Below, piece after piece: positions 33,345 through 47,569 of a DNA stretch of 64,000 bases. Every line of letters starts with the position of its first letter. Position 1 is the stretch's first letter. This DNA is from Nymphaea colorata (taxonomy: Eukaryota; Streptophyta; Magnoliopsida; Nymphaeales; Nymphaeaceae), in NCBI RefSeq assembly GCF_008831285.2, contig NC_045142.1, positions 18,293,354 to 18,357,353 on the forward strand, given 5' to 3'. The notes beneath the pieces are model-generated. The model was not told the origin of the DNA, made no database searches, and saw only the letters and a list, made by a program, of their open reading frames with translations. The position numbers were made by a program, and so were the translations under genes.

Positions 33345-34199
33345 GGATGAAACCATGAGTACCTCACACCAAATCCTTCACTCCCCTATTGGTATCGATT
33401 TCTACACCTACTATACAAAATTAACCCCCTAATTTTGGTACCAAGATCAGAAAAGAACACCAAAATTCACTGGACACAAACCATGTTCCTCTAAGTAAAG
33501 AAGGTCACCAATGGTACGAACAAAAACAATGAATGGTACGAACAAAAACAATGAAGCCCATGAAAAATTGGAGATACCCAGAAAAAGTAACCAAAAAAAT
33601 TCAATAAAATGAAATAAATTTCCAGAAAACAGAACTCGGGGACGATCTAAAACTCCAAAACTGATAAAAATTCCGATCTGTGAGTCCAATGAAGGCCCAA
33701 TCCGACAAACCCCCGTGAACTTGACTCTCAGTTTAAATCAAGCCTTAGTTCAATGACGATAACTAGCCAAATTCAACAAATCCTGGAAGGGGGCGGGCAT
33801 GGAAGAGCTTTGAAGTCAGACAAAATATTAAAAAGCTACTCCTGACAAATAGAGGGCAGGAGCTGGTCATGGCCAGCGAAAATGGAGATCCTCGAGCATC
33901 TCGTTAATGTTGTAACCAGCCCTGAATCCTAGACTGATAGATCATCTCCTCCTCATCCTTGTTCTTGTTGGTATGAAAATTTTATAGTTTCCGTCGAATT
34001 GAATTGGGTAGTGATTGGAAGTAGACCAGTCTTAACAGACTTTCTTATGAGGATGGAGTTCGGTTTAGGGATGGCGTCGAATCTGAGCCAGAAACTTATG
34101 TATTGGGTTTCTGAAAATAATCTTTTCCTGGTTTTGGTGTCCGTGAAGATGGGTTTTCGCTTGTTTTCTATGTGGGGTTACAGTGTGATTTAACATCTT
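33345..34199. other. Spacer between DnaJ and condensin fragments
   Basis: No gene seen. A 22-bp tandem repeat (ATGGTACGAACAAAAACAATGA) lies at about 33,510-33,555. The region would be the 5' flank of the DnaJ gene and the 3' flank of the CAP-D3 fragment. Confidence 0.4.
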
Positions 34200-35437
34200 T
34201 AATGTGGCGAGGGTTGATGAGCCTTCACTGTCTAAATCAAAAGTCTGTCTTCTCCTCAAGGACTCCAACCTACTAGAGTTTCTTCTAGAGACTGCCTTGA
34301 CCTTCGGTATGCTCATCGAATCCAGGCGTGGGGTGGGCACCCCATTGCTGACATCCTTAAGTACGGTATTAGCAGATTGGCAGCTATATCAGCCACTGCA
34401 GATACCACCCTGCTAGCATCACCACTTCTCAAATGTCCACCAGCACTCCCAGATACAGCTGCAGCTGCAGCAGATTGGCGAGTGAGTGATCTTGGACCAC
34501 TGCACATTACCCCTGAAACTGCCGACTTAGCCGTGGCTTCTTCATCCTTTTGAAATCGCATTCTGGACCAGGTTCTTCTTTGCTACCTGACTGATTACCT
34601 GACCTAGCTGCTACAAGTGTTCCATTGCTGTTCCCTGGTTCTTCGTCCATCTCAGTTGTATCAGCTGCTGCTCCTGAACCTCGATGGGTTGAATCCTCAT
34701 TTCTTTGCATGCTAGTACTTGTAGAGCATCCTGTCAAGGAAAAGATTTAGCAAGCTGTAGACGATATTGAAGTATTTTAGCACCTTCAGGCACACATTCA
34801 TAGATTTTAGGTGCTCAATTAAAACTGAAAGAACAAACAGACACCAGATTGGATGTGAATAACCAATTTTTTTGGAAGTGCTCAACTAAGTGCAACTAAT
34901 GTTCAACTGATCAGTGTGATCATCCACATTACTTTCAGTTGATTGGTTGGTTTCGTGTTGCATGACTGATTTTGCTCCTTAAGCCTAATCGCGGATCCCA
35001 TGTGCAAATAATAGTCAGACGATCAATATATTTGCAGTCAACATTGTAGTATACGACCTTTCTGTCCAGTACCTTTAGAACGGACTGTGCCCCAGGTTCA
35101 TTGAGATTAAGCAAACCATCAGCAACGGCAGCCAAGATCTCAGCACAAAGCTTCGCAGAAGTGGCTAAAAGTTGCTCCGGTGCCATTTGTTTAAGTAATA
35201 ATGTATAGATATGCACCCTTTGTAATTGTGTTTTGTTATCGCTGCCTCTGTAAGAAGGAAAAACGTTCATTAACAACCCAAATAACTGCAGCAACGAACT
35301 GAGAAAGAGAAACCATTCAACGAACTGAGAAAGACGTTGTACCTCGTGCAATTCACTGTGGGCAGCATGGGCCATGCAACCATTCAGCAAGAAAATGACT
35401 TCAACGAAGCTGTTGTAAGCCAAAAGTGGTGCCTTAG
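34200..35437 (-). pseudogene. Condensin-II subunit D3 (CAP-D3) 3' part, copy B
   Basis: Minus-strand exons: 35,437-35,343 (KAPLLAYNSFVEVIFLLNGC; TTTGCAG acceptor, GTACAAC donor); 35,247-35,073 (LLKQMAPEQLLATSAKLCAE to AQSVLK); and from 34,730 an exon starting DALQVLACKEMRI after a TTGACAG acceptor. The last exon continues in another frame as RGSGAAADTTEMDEEPGNSN. It then jumps to FQKDEEATAKSAVSG and a C-terminal tail with RVVSAVADIAA, PTPRLDSMSIPKVKA and RLESLRRRQTFDLDSE. This tail is typical of plant CAP-D3 and confirms the family. The long stretch expected between the acidic loop and the tail is deleted at about 34,560, and there are at least two frame changes. Copy B therefore extends further 3' than copy A. 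Confidence 0.82.
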
Positions 35438-35857
35438 CTGCAAACATGCACAATCCCAAATTCAGAATATATTAGCTTATGCGATCATCAAAAGCTTCTG
35501 GAGATTTATGTAATGATTGGAAAGAGCCAATGTAATGATGATCAGGAAGAACCCACTCAACCTTGATTTTACGGTAGAAAACAAGATCAAACTCCATGCA
35601 ATAGAGGAAAGTATAGCTTTTTGAAACATGAAGAACAAATTTTTTTTCTTTGATGAAGAATATGATTGAAAACAGCATGTTTCTCAAAGCAATTTTTTTT
35701 GTCCTTTTTCAATAAAAACAACAATCGTAAATCGAAATTCTCCACAACAATAAAAATATATAAAGATTTAAGCTAAATATGCTATGCATGATGTGTGAAA
35801 CCATAAAGCATGATCACCAATAGTGGATGTTGGGAGACTTCAAAGAAGTCTGAAAGG

Positions 35858-37160
35858 GAGGGAATGGTCCCCGTATTATGAGACACGGGAGATGAAAAAG
35901 ATATAAATCATCACAATGTATTGCGTTTGAAAATGAGCGGATATGTTTGAGAGGCTTCATCCATTATGTGAACGGACTACCAGTTTGGTAATGAAAATGC
36001 CAACATCCTTCAAGAACAAAAAGGGGTTGGGACATCGCCTAAGAAGCCGGAAAACATAACAAGAGATGTCAAGTTTTTTACTTTGAAATAGCTTATAAAT
36101 CATGAATTTAAATCATAGGCTTTAGTGCTCGTGTTGTGCAAATGATATGCCCTTCATTTATCCTCAATACCATACAAGCATCAGGATTCATTTGGCATTA
36201 ATGTTGTTGAATCTCTAGAAGGGATGTCCTTAAAGTTCCAAAATATGAACATAAAGGAATCATCCTCGACGTCTTAGAAATCAAAAAATATGAGCAGATA
36301 TTGACCTAATAATTGCACATCCACAAACGATTGTCACATTTAGTTCCTATGAGTTCAGCATTCATTCTATTCATTTCTTGGCAGGCACCTTTTTTTTTCC
36401 TTTTTTCTTTTCATTTTTTTGTAGTGGCTTTTTTTGCCTTTTTTTATTGCTTTTGATTTTTTTTTTTTTAGGCCGACCTTTACCTCTGAGAGAATACCGC
36501 ACCACCCCAGAGGCTGCTACAGAGCTCCACCACTTTGGTGGTTATGTGTAGCTTTGTCACGTATCCAACCCGTTTCACCTTGCGGGTTTTCAATATGCCA
36601 AAAGTTCATAAGTCATCATCTTCGCAGCATAGACATAAATCACTTTTATGCCTACCCGGTACTATCGATTACTGACCCAGAGGAACGACTACACAAGCCC
36701 CGAGCCCACCTCTCAACTCTCATTTTGCTACCTGCCAAGATTTTAAATGGCATTATGGCCTCTCTCTTAGGATATTTTCCTGCTAAATCCTTGTAGACAC
36801 TTGATCGATAGAGTCAATAACCTTTCCTAGTTTTGACTTTCTCAGCTTCATAGAATTTTTTCTCACCGTTCATATCTAGGATTTTTCTAGACTTGCTCTT
36901 CTAGTGATTGACAACAAAAATTTGAATCATTTTCCTTTTACTCAGAGAGGAAATAAGAATAAAATAAAGGCATATCATTTGTGTGAGAAGACATTTTTAA
37001 AATTCTTTTAATCAAAATTAAAAATTTCCTCATTCAAAAAATGTCCTTGACATCAAATGGTATGTTGCCAGAAGTAGGAACTCTCCTCTATCTAAAGAGA
37101 GGAGTATTTATCAAACTAGATGGGCCTGTTAGGTAGAGCAACAAACTTCATCAGCTCTCT
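35858..37160 (+). repeat. Left arm of the inverted repeat, copy B
   Basis: Same sequence as 3,230-4,540, with GGCCGACCTT at 36,471. Small changes include variation in the poly-T run length near 36,390-36,470 and 20 extra bases (GGCATTATGGCCTCTCTCTT region) near 36,749-36,768 that copy A lost. Confidence 0.85.
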
Positions 37161-37682
37161 AGACAAAGTATGGTCTTCGTTGGTTGATGGGTAATGAGTT
37201 CCCAAAAATGTCATGTCACCAACAGCTTCAAAAGGTGTGCAGTTAGCAAAATCAGCACGGTATTAGTCTCCATGTAAGGGCAGCAGCAACCATTCCTCAA
37301 GGCTTAAGTAATTTCACTAAATAATTGGTGAACACCGTATTTATGAACCAACAAAAAGGTTGTACTCACAATCAGCAAATCAAAGCCACCAGAGCTCTGA
37401 TACCATGAAAATGTGACTGACAACAGTCACATATATACAGTGAAACTCCATGAAAAGCACCAAGGCCATGTGACCAAAAAAATAGAGAATGAAAAATATT
37501 ATTGAGTCCTACCAAAAGCTGCAGAAAATGACTTCCTCACAATGGCAAAAACAAGAGCAGTACATACACAACGAAGAACTAAGGAATAAAAAAAGAAAAA
37601 ATAGAAGATAGAAGAGAACTAGCAGTTGGACTAGGTCCGATTGCTCCAAAAGGAGTCGTTGGGGCTAGCCAACTGAGCTGGA

Positions 37683-40600
37683 CTAGGTTTTGGATGATGC
37701 AGTTGAAGCCTCCTGTTTCGGTGGGGATTTCGAGTTAATGGCAGAAGAGCAAACAATATCTGCTTCAACACTAGAAGTTGGCTTCTTCTGCTGCACAGCA
37801 TCTGAATGTGAAGAACGATGTTTAACAAAACCGGATAACTTCTCAACTCTTACACCATCCTTGTTAACATCTGAATCCTTTGCCAACAGCCTCTGACCGA
37901 AATAAAGTTCTAAAGAAATTAAACAAGGAAAAATAAATTGAAAAAAAAAAAAATCAAGACAAACATGTGCAAACACAATCATGCACTTACATTCGGTAAT
38001 GAGTTTGCATCTACTATAAGCAATTTGGAACCAAAAAAGTTGGCAAGTGCTTTTGCCAATGTCTCCTGATATATGTCTGAACCCAAAAGAGAAATGACAG
38101 CATATGGTAACAACATTTGTAGATAAAACTAACCTCCACTTAACACCCACAAATTTCCAAGAAGAGTACCTGAAGGACCCGATAACAATATTCTTGCACT
38201 AACAGTAGGAAGATCTGTGGTAAACTTGGCAAAGTCCTTGCGCTTCAAATGTATGTAGATAGGACAAATCAACGCTTTTTTTTTGTTTTCACTAAACAAA
38301 ACAAGGATTATCAAACTGTAGCTCAAAGTTTTGATAAATCAATACATATAAGCATATAATATTACTGCTTATCATAACAAGCAACTACAAGAAACGCTAA
38401 ACATGTTTGCAAAATTAAGAAATATGATGCTACTTTCTCGGAAACATGGGCAAGATAATGTTCAATTGCTGCTATCCAGATAGATACGAAGTCTAGTATA
38501 GAATTGTACAATTTCATTAATATTTTGTCTTTAGCTTATAGTTTATAGTACAGTTTCCTTAGCTTTATCTCTACGGTACCAATTCGACCATAACTTTTTT
38601 TCTTCATCTCAAGCACCACACTATAATATGCAAAATACAAACTTCCTTAACTTCCTAAATTGTGTAAATTCAGGTCCATTTTGATCATGCAAAAGAAACA
38701 CTCTCATACAACTTTACTCCCTAGTACCCTCTTCAAGTAAAGTTGATATGTAAATACTAGATACCAAGGTGCAACCAGATGCCCAAATTGGGGAAGGATA
38801 CTGGAGATTGATTCTGCCATGCTTTTTACAATGTTGGATGATGGATCCATGAGAGAAATGTTCTTTTTCTTGTCCCTATTCTACTTTGATTATATATAAG
38901 CAATAACATTGTATGCATGTAATTCTAGAGACTATATAAAAGAGAGATTAGCTTGGCATATGGTGACTTAGAGATAACAGATTCTCATCTCACATTTTGA
39001 TATACGAAATCTCAAAAGAATAAACCAATTATAATATGTAACAAAACAAGACATGGACACATCTCACATCATGAGACAAAAGCTAGTCTAAAACCACAAA
39101 AAACAAAGGAATTTTTGCAGAAAGCAAATGGATAGAATATGATACCTCAAATAATAAGGGAAGTTGTCAAATGACACTTGAGTGTTTTGACCATCCCCTC
39201 GCACATGTTGTCCTTAAAAGCTTGACATTTAGCAGACATTGGCAAAAGTGTTGATGAATCAGAATCCTCAAACATCTCCTTTCTATCTTCACGTAATTGT
39301 TTGAAAAAGGACCCACTTGGATCAATGTCAGCTGTATCCTTCAGCATACGCATAAATTTTTTATGTGAAATGGACTTAAAGTTCCATCTGCCATTATCTG
39401 CATTCATACCACGATCCATGTTGCCAACATTAAGATCTACTCTGGATGTTTGTTCAGCTGGTGCGGGTGCATTATCATCTAGTGGCACATCAGTTCCAGA
39501 ATTTTGATCAGCACTGTCTTTCCTGGTGCAGGTATTGATATCAAGCACGGGAACAGAATCGTCTGGTACTTCAAAGGCAGTAGATAATGCTGGTCTCCCT
39601 CTTGCTTGTTGGGCATCCTCATTGCTTTGGGAAGGTGGAGGCAGAAGTGACAGATCATTCCAAAGGTTTGATAGAGACGCCAATATTGATGCCCCTCCCA
39701 CAGCAAGCAGATGGATCACGAGATCTTGCTTCAACTTGAACCTCATTTTAAAGGGGCACTGTGAGCCTCTGCAATACCGACAGAAGATGCAGCAGTAGGA
39801 CTCTCAACTGTAAGCTGCTGGAAAATCTAGACACATTTTAAGGAATACCATGAAGCAAGGATGCAAAGAATGCCTAAAATCAATGTTGTAAAGGCTTATT
39901 GTAACGCATATCGGTCGAGATAACCTATACACCATATCATAAGTCATAACATACCACAGTGTATCATAAATTATTTTTTAACTCACCAAAAAAAAAAACC
40001 AGAAAAAATTTCAGAAAATCATGAATATTTGTTCTATATAAAACACTCATCACACACATAAATGAACATACACGATTCATCATTCATAAGCCACAATATG
40101 GTAACAACACATTAAAAGATAAAAATAAAATATCTCATAAAACAAACAGAAACTTATGGTAAACTTTAGAAAACAATAGAAATATATATAAACCTTGAAA
40201 GTGAGAGATCGTATATCTTTTATATAAGAAAAAACACAAAAGACTTCTTTTTCCAAACATGAACGGGTTTCCCACGAGCAAATCTTCCTCTAAAATGACA
40301 CTTTCTCTCTCAAATTGATGATTTATTTGGCAATTTCTCTCCAAAACCAGCAAAACTCTCTCCCAAAGCTCTCAAATGTGTAAGAAATGGAGAAGAGGTA
40401 GTTTAAAAAAAAAAAAAATAAATCAAAAGGTGCATCGTGCCCCTTTTTTAAAAATTGCACCGTATCGTAAGACAAGGCAAGATATGGTCAAAACATATAC
40501 GACACACATGAAAAATGCGTATGATATATAATCAGCCAAGTTGCCAACCTATATGATATGTATCGTACAACACGCCTCCATATCATATAATGCAGCGGCC

Positions 40601-41318
40601 TAGAAGAAAGAACCTTAGAATTCAGCTACTTCAGAGCTAACTACATAAAATTATAACCCAGAGATCAGACTATTTTGTGCATACTGCATACACATGTATT
40701 TCTATCAATAAACAGATGTGTGGCGAAAAGAAAAACAAAATAAAATTTTGATAAGATATGCAAAATGTTCTGCCACCATGACTAGTTTGTTAGACAGAGA
40801 CACATGTCCAGTACCAAGTTAATGATAGAGAGAGGCAGAGAGCACCATGAAGTCCCATATAACCAAATCTTAAGTTTAGTAAGCAACAGTGTGTTCCAGT
40901 AGCAAGTAAAGGATACATAAGAATGGTTGCCAGATGAACTAAACACCAGCTCATCCCCAGCCCGAAGGATGACATCTGAGTTCTTTTTGACAGGCTTTCC
41001 GTTGACTTCAATGGATCCTTTAGCTCCTGCATTTTCCAATATACTGGTGCATCCTTCCTCCCACTGTTCCCATCACCAATAATGATTCCAGAGAAAACAT
41101 GCCAGTCACAAGTTTAAGATAGTATTTGCAGAAAACAAGATAAATATATGCTATCTTGCAAATAATGTCACAAATAAATTTAAGATAAATTTTAAGATTA
41201 CCTGTACAAACTTCAGTCGACAAAGAACTGAACTCACAGATGAATCCTTCAAGTACAAGTTGCAGCTACGACTTTGACCAACCGTGAAAACAGGACCATA
41301 CATGAGCAATTGAGGATT
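37683..41318 (-). pseudogene. FHA-domain AAA ATPase fragment, copy B
   Basis: Exons 4-9 of the gene described in copy A: 41,318-41,202; 41,063-40,917; 39,817-39,146; 38,291-38,170; 38,076-37,991; 37,892-about 37,683. Exons 1-3 are missing because copy B switches to unrelated sequence at about 42,310, inside intron 3; there is no start codon or promoter. It shares the exon 6 TGA and frame change with copy A and adds a 7-bp deletion near 39,195 (AGAATTC in A at 6,565-6,571), which shifts the frame before the conserved VSFDNFPYY end. The break after STASSKT is the same as in A. Confidence 0.85.
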
Positions 41319-42317
41319 CTGAAAAAATAAAACTTGCAAAATTTCAGACTACATTAAAAAAGCAACACACAATTGACTAATACTTCCACCCTGTGTAATA
41401 AATCTGGAATTCTAATTTCTAAATCAACTTCTACAGCCCAAAAAGAAATGCGCACTGTTGAAGCGTCATAAAGAGGAGGGAATAAACAGACTGAGGCACA
41501 ATTGATTTCCTAGCTTTTAAAGGAGCAATAACTTTAATCTAATCCTGCAGACAAATGTCTCCAAATCTCACCTTCAGAATATGATATCACACAAAAGTTA
41601 GCCAAGTCCCTAAAATCTAGTTGTACTAATTGGTTTGAATCACTCAAAGTTGGTCAACTAAAACAAAAGAAAACAAAAAGAATGGAAACACAACATTAAA
41701 ATGCCAAACGTAATAAAGACAAAATACCATTATGTATAAACACATGTTTTTCTGTTATTGTACATATATACATATACAAACACATATCGCGCAATGTTTT
41801 AAAACTCAGTGACTCAGGACTCGACTCGTCCATTTACGACTCGTGACTTAACGGGTCAACTTGATGACCCAGAATGGGTCAACTTGATGACCCAGACCGA
41901 GTTTCAATCAATGTCAGACCATCAGAGGGGATTCTGTTTTCTGTTTTCTCTTTCTATTTTCCACAATATATATAATCAGTATTTTAGTACTAACTCAGTG
42001 GAGATTATCTTTTCTCTACATTTTTTCAGATTTCTGGTTAACTACCAGAGTCACCATGTTGGCTCCTTAAACAAAAAACAAACAGCAATGGAAAATGTTA
42101 TGTGCCAATGTGCTGGATAACATCACATCTCAAGCATCAAGGTTATTTAAGAGAAGCAAAAAGGGCAAATTCATTTTGGATATATGGGAGAAAATATCTA
42201 CCAGACGGACCAAGAAGCCCAACACTAATTAGAAGACTTGAAGTGCCTGCCGCTAGGCCACTTGAAGATTGCTTAAATATGAAATAATGCAATAAAATCA
42301 AGGGAATGGAGTACCTT

Positions 42318-42968
42318 GCCGCATGGCTGCTTTGCACTCCTTCCATTCTCATGTGAGGCCTCCAGCAAAGCGACTTGGCGCTCTGCCTATAACTCCACAT
42401 AAACATAAGAAGAATTATGTGTACCTTGCCGTTTGACTATTGGCGATAGGGCAATGGTGCCTTTCTTGGGTGATCGAACGAATGTGCCCCCATGGCCTAA
42501 ATGGTGCTTCCCAATTCCAACTACTTCTTTTTCCAACTTTAATCGACATGAAGTATGAACGAACATCCAAGATTTCATAAAATCTGGCTCGTTCCTTTTT
42601 CATCAACATTAACGATTTTATGGCCATTTTCTTGTAGGTTCTCTTCACTTCCTGCAATCTCTTGCTTCATGACCTCAACGCAAGGGAAATTATTGTTGCT
42701 ACCATAAAAAACGAGTTGACGACAGACCTTAACCGTCTCTTCGTCTTGAGAGGCAGACACTACCTTTGCTATTTGTTCTCCATCCTTGTATGACAACTCT
42801 AGAATGTTCTCAGTTCCTGATCACCTTACCATCTAAGTTGTTAAGCAATTGTTTCAGCAGGTCTTTGAAAGCCTTTTGCTGTGCCATTATCATTCCCAAT
42901 CTCTTATCCATGGATTATCGGGACTGTTCGATCTTCCCAACCTTCCTTTCCATCGCCTCCGTGAACTT
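42318..42968 (-). mobile_element. Piece of the LTR-element remnant inserted in copy B
   Basis: This block matches 23,220-23,880 (start CATGGCTGCTTTGCACTCC, end near GTGAACT) with few changes, and replaces A's 9,680-13,320. The left junction carries about 11 bases (TACCTTGCCGC) found at neither parental edge but present again 100 bp inside the block (GTACCTTGCCGTTT). The right junction joins at TCC in a C-rich run. On the minus strand the gag-like frame persists. Confidence 0.85.
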
Positions 42969-43889
42969 GTCCCTCCCCCCTTTCCATAAAAGAAAAATCA
43001 TACATAAATAATATTTCGAAGTTTTAAACAGCGAGATTTTTATCGGATATAATACGGCGAGTTTGAAAAAAAAGAAAAATGATAAAAGTTTAAAAATTTA
43101 GAAAACTAAAAATGAGAGAAAAATAAAATAAGTGAGAAATAATACAAACATCAAAAGATAAGTAGATTTTCAGCCAATAAAAATGAAAAAAAAAATTGTT
43201 TGACTTAAAAAAACCAAAAAACGCACAAAAAATGGGTTAAAAATGCATTAAAGACATGTTAAAAGCGCATTAAAAACGTTTTAACGTTTTTCTTTTAAAA
43301 TGTGATTTTTAAAAATTTTAAACAGCCTGTTAATTTATCGTGTTTTTTTTTCATTTTTTCGAAAAAAAAGCGTTTTGTGTGACTATGGACTTAAACTGAA
43401 CATCTTCCAAAATTTATCTTTTTATAAACTCTCGAATTTTAGATTTGAGGGTATCAAACACAATCTAAAACAACAAATATCTTGGGTGGGTAGATAAAAG
43501 ATAATAGCCTTATTGTTTTTTGTTTTGTTTTATGTGTTTGTAGTGAGGGTAACTTTTGTGGGGGACACGAGCCAAAAAAATCCTGTCCCGAACCCATTGA
43601 GTAATGCTCCACATTCCACCATTGAATAGTGGTCCTCAAGTCCAACTCTCAATGTCATTATGAGATTAGCGTCCATAAGAATCGAACATGAGACATGTCT
43701 AATATGTGCCTCTTGCCCTACCAGTTATAGAGAGAGAGGGAGAGAGATCACTTTGCAAATAAGGGTTCAACTTAGTAAATATAGGTTCACTTCTTCATTT
43801 TTAGGACGTGTTTATGTTCTTATAAACTGTTTTATTTTTTTTTGCTTGAATTCTTTATTTATTTAGCATAAGGTGCAAGAAAGGAGTGA

Positions 43890-44769
43890 TTAGAGAGGTG
43901 GGGATAGAGTAGAATAGGTGATTTGTATTTGATTTTTGAATTCGATAGTTTGATTTTTAAATTGGATAGTTTGATCTTCCCTACTTCTATAGGAGAGCAT
44001 ATGGAGTTCTTCTTCTACCCAACAAATCAGTCTGGTTTCATAAAAACTCCTCTTTTGGTAGAAGAGAGTTCCTACTTCCACGTGATATGTCATTTGATGT
44101 CAGGTACTTTTTTGGAAGAGAAAATTTTTTATTGTGCGTAAAAACATTTTAAAAGTGTCTTGTCATGAAATGATATGCCTTCGTTTTGTTCTTACTACAT
44201 ACCCAAGCAAAATGAAATTTTCAAGTTTTTTTGTTGTCAATCATTAGAAGAGGAAATCTGGAAAAATCCTATGAAGCTTAGAAGAGATGCTATTGACTTT
44301 AGTGATCAAGTGTCTGTAAGAGTTTAGTAAGAAAATATCCTAAGAGAGAAGCCATAATGCCTTGTAAAATATTGGCATGTAGCAAAATAAGAGTTGAGAG
44401 ATGGGCTCGGGGCTTATGTAGTTGTTCTTCTTGGTTAATAATCAAGAGTACCGGGTAGGCATATAGGTGATTTACGTCTATGCTATGAAGATAATGACTT
44501 ACGAACTTTTGGCATGTTTAAAACCCGCAAGGTGAAACGGGTTGATATGTGACAAAACTACACCTGACCACCAAAGCGATGGAGCTTCGTAGTAGCCTTT
44601 GGGGTGGTGAGGTATTCCCTCAAAGGTGAAGGTCGGCCTGAAAAAGAAAATCAAAAGCAAGAAAAAATGAAAAGGCAAAACACCAAATGCAGAAAAAAAA
44701 GAAAGAAAAAGAAGCAAAAACAAGAAAAACAAAAAAGGTGCATGTCAAAAGATAAATGGCATGAAGGCT
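43890..44769 (-). repeat. Right inverted arm (inner part), copy B
   Basis: Counterpart of 14,245-15,104. A 21-bp tandem duplication (GATAGTTTGATTTTTAAATTG region, about 43,940-43,982) is private to this copy. Confidence 0.85.
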
Positions 44770-46560
44770 CCCCTCTCTCTCGCACTCCATACCCGTGGCG
44801 TGTTACTCTCCCCCTTTCGCACTCCCTTCCCGCGTGGTGCTCCCTTCCTCTCGTCATCCCTACGGCGTTCTCGGCATCACAACGGCAAAGGCGATCATCT
44901 TCTCCAACCGGCGGCCTCCCCTTCCTTCTCCTAACCTTGTCTTGCATTCTATCTTCAACCCCTTGGCCTAAGGAACAACGGCAAGTATTCCCTCGGCGCT
45001 CCGGCGACTAGCGACTTCTTGACCACAAACAACCCCACTCAAGCAACAAGTAGATTTCGGTCCCTTCACCCGAGCCCCCACGGGTGTTGAAAGATCGGAT
45101 TCTCAAAGGGAAGATTGAAGAGGAACGAGAGATCGGTCGGCTTCAATATCAACGTCAAAGGTTAGTCGTTTGATTTTTAAGTCTCCACGAGAGTTGTGTT
45201 GAGAAGGCTCTAACGGAGAGATCATCTAAGGGCAAGGTTCTTCCCTCGGCATACTCGAGAGTAGAGTCTTGGAGTTCCATGGTGAAATCTTCATTAGAAC
45301 TACTCTTACACGACTTGGAGTGGCTTACCAATCGATAGGCTCAACCCAAGAAAGTTTTAGCGAGTTCGGACGGTGAAAAGCCCTTCAAATCCATCAAAAA
45401 TACATTCGGCTTTTCTCTCTTGACTCTCGGTCCAGCACCACAAAAGCTCACGGAAATAGCACTCTCGGACGAGATCAGAGCCCACCAATCATACCAGAAG
45501 CATCGCCGAGAAGAAAGGGTAAAAATACCAAAACTTGAGCTCAATCGGACCATTGTAAGTTGAGTTTCGACACTTGGCCGGAATTCCGGTTTTCCAGTGG
45601 CCGCTGCTACTATTCTGACTACCGCTGCATTTTTCGGTGAAGAAGACAAGTCTGCCCTCGTGTCAGCAAAATCTCATTCAAGATCTCCAAGGGCACGGTG
45701 GTCTTTTGGTCTTCGGAAATCATCGCTAGCTGCCAGCCAAATCCGGTAAGTCGATCTCTTGCCCTAGCTCCGCCCTTCCCTATCCGTCCATTCATCCACA
45801 TGTCTCTCATCCGGCCTATCCCCTTGCCACGTCGCCATCCTTCTGAATCCTCCCTTTCCCGCCTAATGCTACCTCAAATCTACGAGATCTCGCAAGATAG
45901 CTTCTTTCCTATTACGTAGGCAAGAAAATCTCGTTGGACCCTTTCCCATCTTGTCACCTTTCCACGTCACCCAAACCCTAACCCGCACTCTTCCTAATCC
46001 CTCCATCATACCACGTGTCGTCATCTCCCAGCTTCATCATCCAACTCGTCCGCCACCTCACCAGCTAGGTCCCACGGTTTGACGCGTCTTCACCACGTGG
46101 CTCCCATGCGGCATCCACACGGCTCCACCTCGGTGACACTTGGAGAAAGTTTTCCTCCATGCGTCTTCCCTTTCCTTTTTCTTTCCCCTCACAATCTTTC
46201 CTAAATCTGCTACCTAATCTCACACGCAATCTCTCCTGCCCAATCCGCCACGCGTTCTCCATCAGAGCTCGAGAGGATCTCGCGAGTTTTCCCCCTTGAT
46301 TCCCTCGTCTGATCGCAATCTTCCTTTCCTAATCATTAGGGAGGAAATCGGATCTCTTTCTCCTTTTTCGTTAGCTTCTTCCTAGCAAGACTCTTGTGGC
46401 CGTTGGATGTGCCACGTGTTTTGATCTCGGCACACCCACCTAGGCGAAACCAGCCTATCATCACCCGAATCCCTTAGACAAGCCTCGCGTGCCACCTCAT
46501 CAACCCGAATAGGCAACTCCCAATTATTAGCCTCCCTCGTCCCACAATGGCATGAAGGCT
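44755..46560. mobile_element. 1.8-kb insertion flanked by 15-bp direct repeats, copy B
   Basis: Same insertion as in copy A: body 44,770-46,545 between two exact copies of AATGGCATGAAGGCT (44,755-44,769 and 46,546-46,560). Its presence in both copies with identical flanks means it entered before the segmental duplication. The body is 1,776 bp here; most of the length difference is a deletion near 45,735 (A: GCCAACGCGCAAAGGC). Confidence 0.7.
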
Positions 46561-47036
46561 GAACTTGAAGCAATTGAAATGCGACAATCTTTCATGGATG
46601 TGTGATCCTTGGGTCAATATCTGCTCTTTCTTTTTTATTTCCTAAGACATTGAAGATGATTACTTTATGTTCATTTTTTTGGAAATTTAAAGGCTTCCCT
46701 TCTAGAGATTCAACAACATTGATGCGAAATGAGTCCCAATGCTTGTACGGTATTGAGGGTAAATGAAAGGCATATCATTTGCACAACACGAGCACTTTCT
46801 GCTTATGATTTAAATTGATGATTTATAAACTATTTAAAAGTAAACACTTGATATCTCTTTTGTAACGTTTTTTGACTTCATGGGCATATGAGGAACTCCC
46901 AGCCTCTCTCTATTTTTGAAAAATGTTGTCCTTTTTATTACCAAACCGCTAGTCCATTCATAGAATAGATGAAACCCCTCAAACATATTCCACTCATGCT
47001 GAGTGTAATGAAATGTTCCCATCACAATTTGTTTTC
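46546..47036 (-). repeat. Right inverted arm (outer part), copy B
   Basis: Counterpart of 16,910-17,400, nearly identical, with the same protein-like minus-strand stretch starting MMGTFHYTQHEWNMFEGF. Confidence 0.8.
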
Positions 47037-47569
47037 TTGTGAAGGCTAGGCAGTATTTTTGTTGATTTCTCTTTTAAGGTTTGCTTAGGAAAGGGTTTGA
47101 AAGAGTCGTTAGCTTTTAAATTTTCTATCATTAGTGCAGCTAATGTCGAAGTTTAAAGCCCAACTCATCAGTGTTCTTGTGGACGTACAATGGTTGTGGA
47201 AAAGCCGATTCATGTGGCACGAGAGTTTGATCTTGTACTTCAAAATCAAGTTTTTATTGTAGGTTATGATTGTCAAATGTCTTGTTTTACCTAATCATAA
47301 ATCATGGTACATTTTGGATGTACGTGAAGTTCATCCAACTCTTTGTAGGCACTGGGGGCCAAATTAGAGCTCTATAGATGAGGTTGTTCTCAAGCTTGAA
47401 TGTTCCAATGAATGGACCAACATGTCGCTACTTAGCAATGGCTTGTCTATTGGCCACGCTTTTGGTCTCCCTAGAGTATTATGCATGCATTCTTTCTAGT
47501 TGGCATGTGTTGTTGCATTTAAGTTTCAGTTGTGCTTTATTATTTATTAACTATATATATTCTTGGTAG

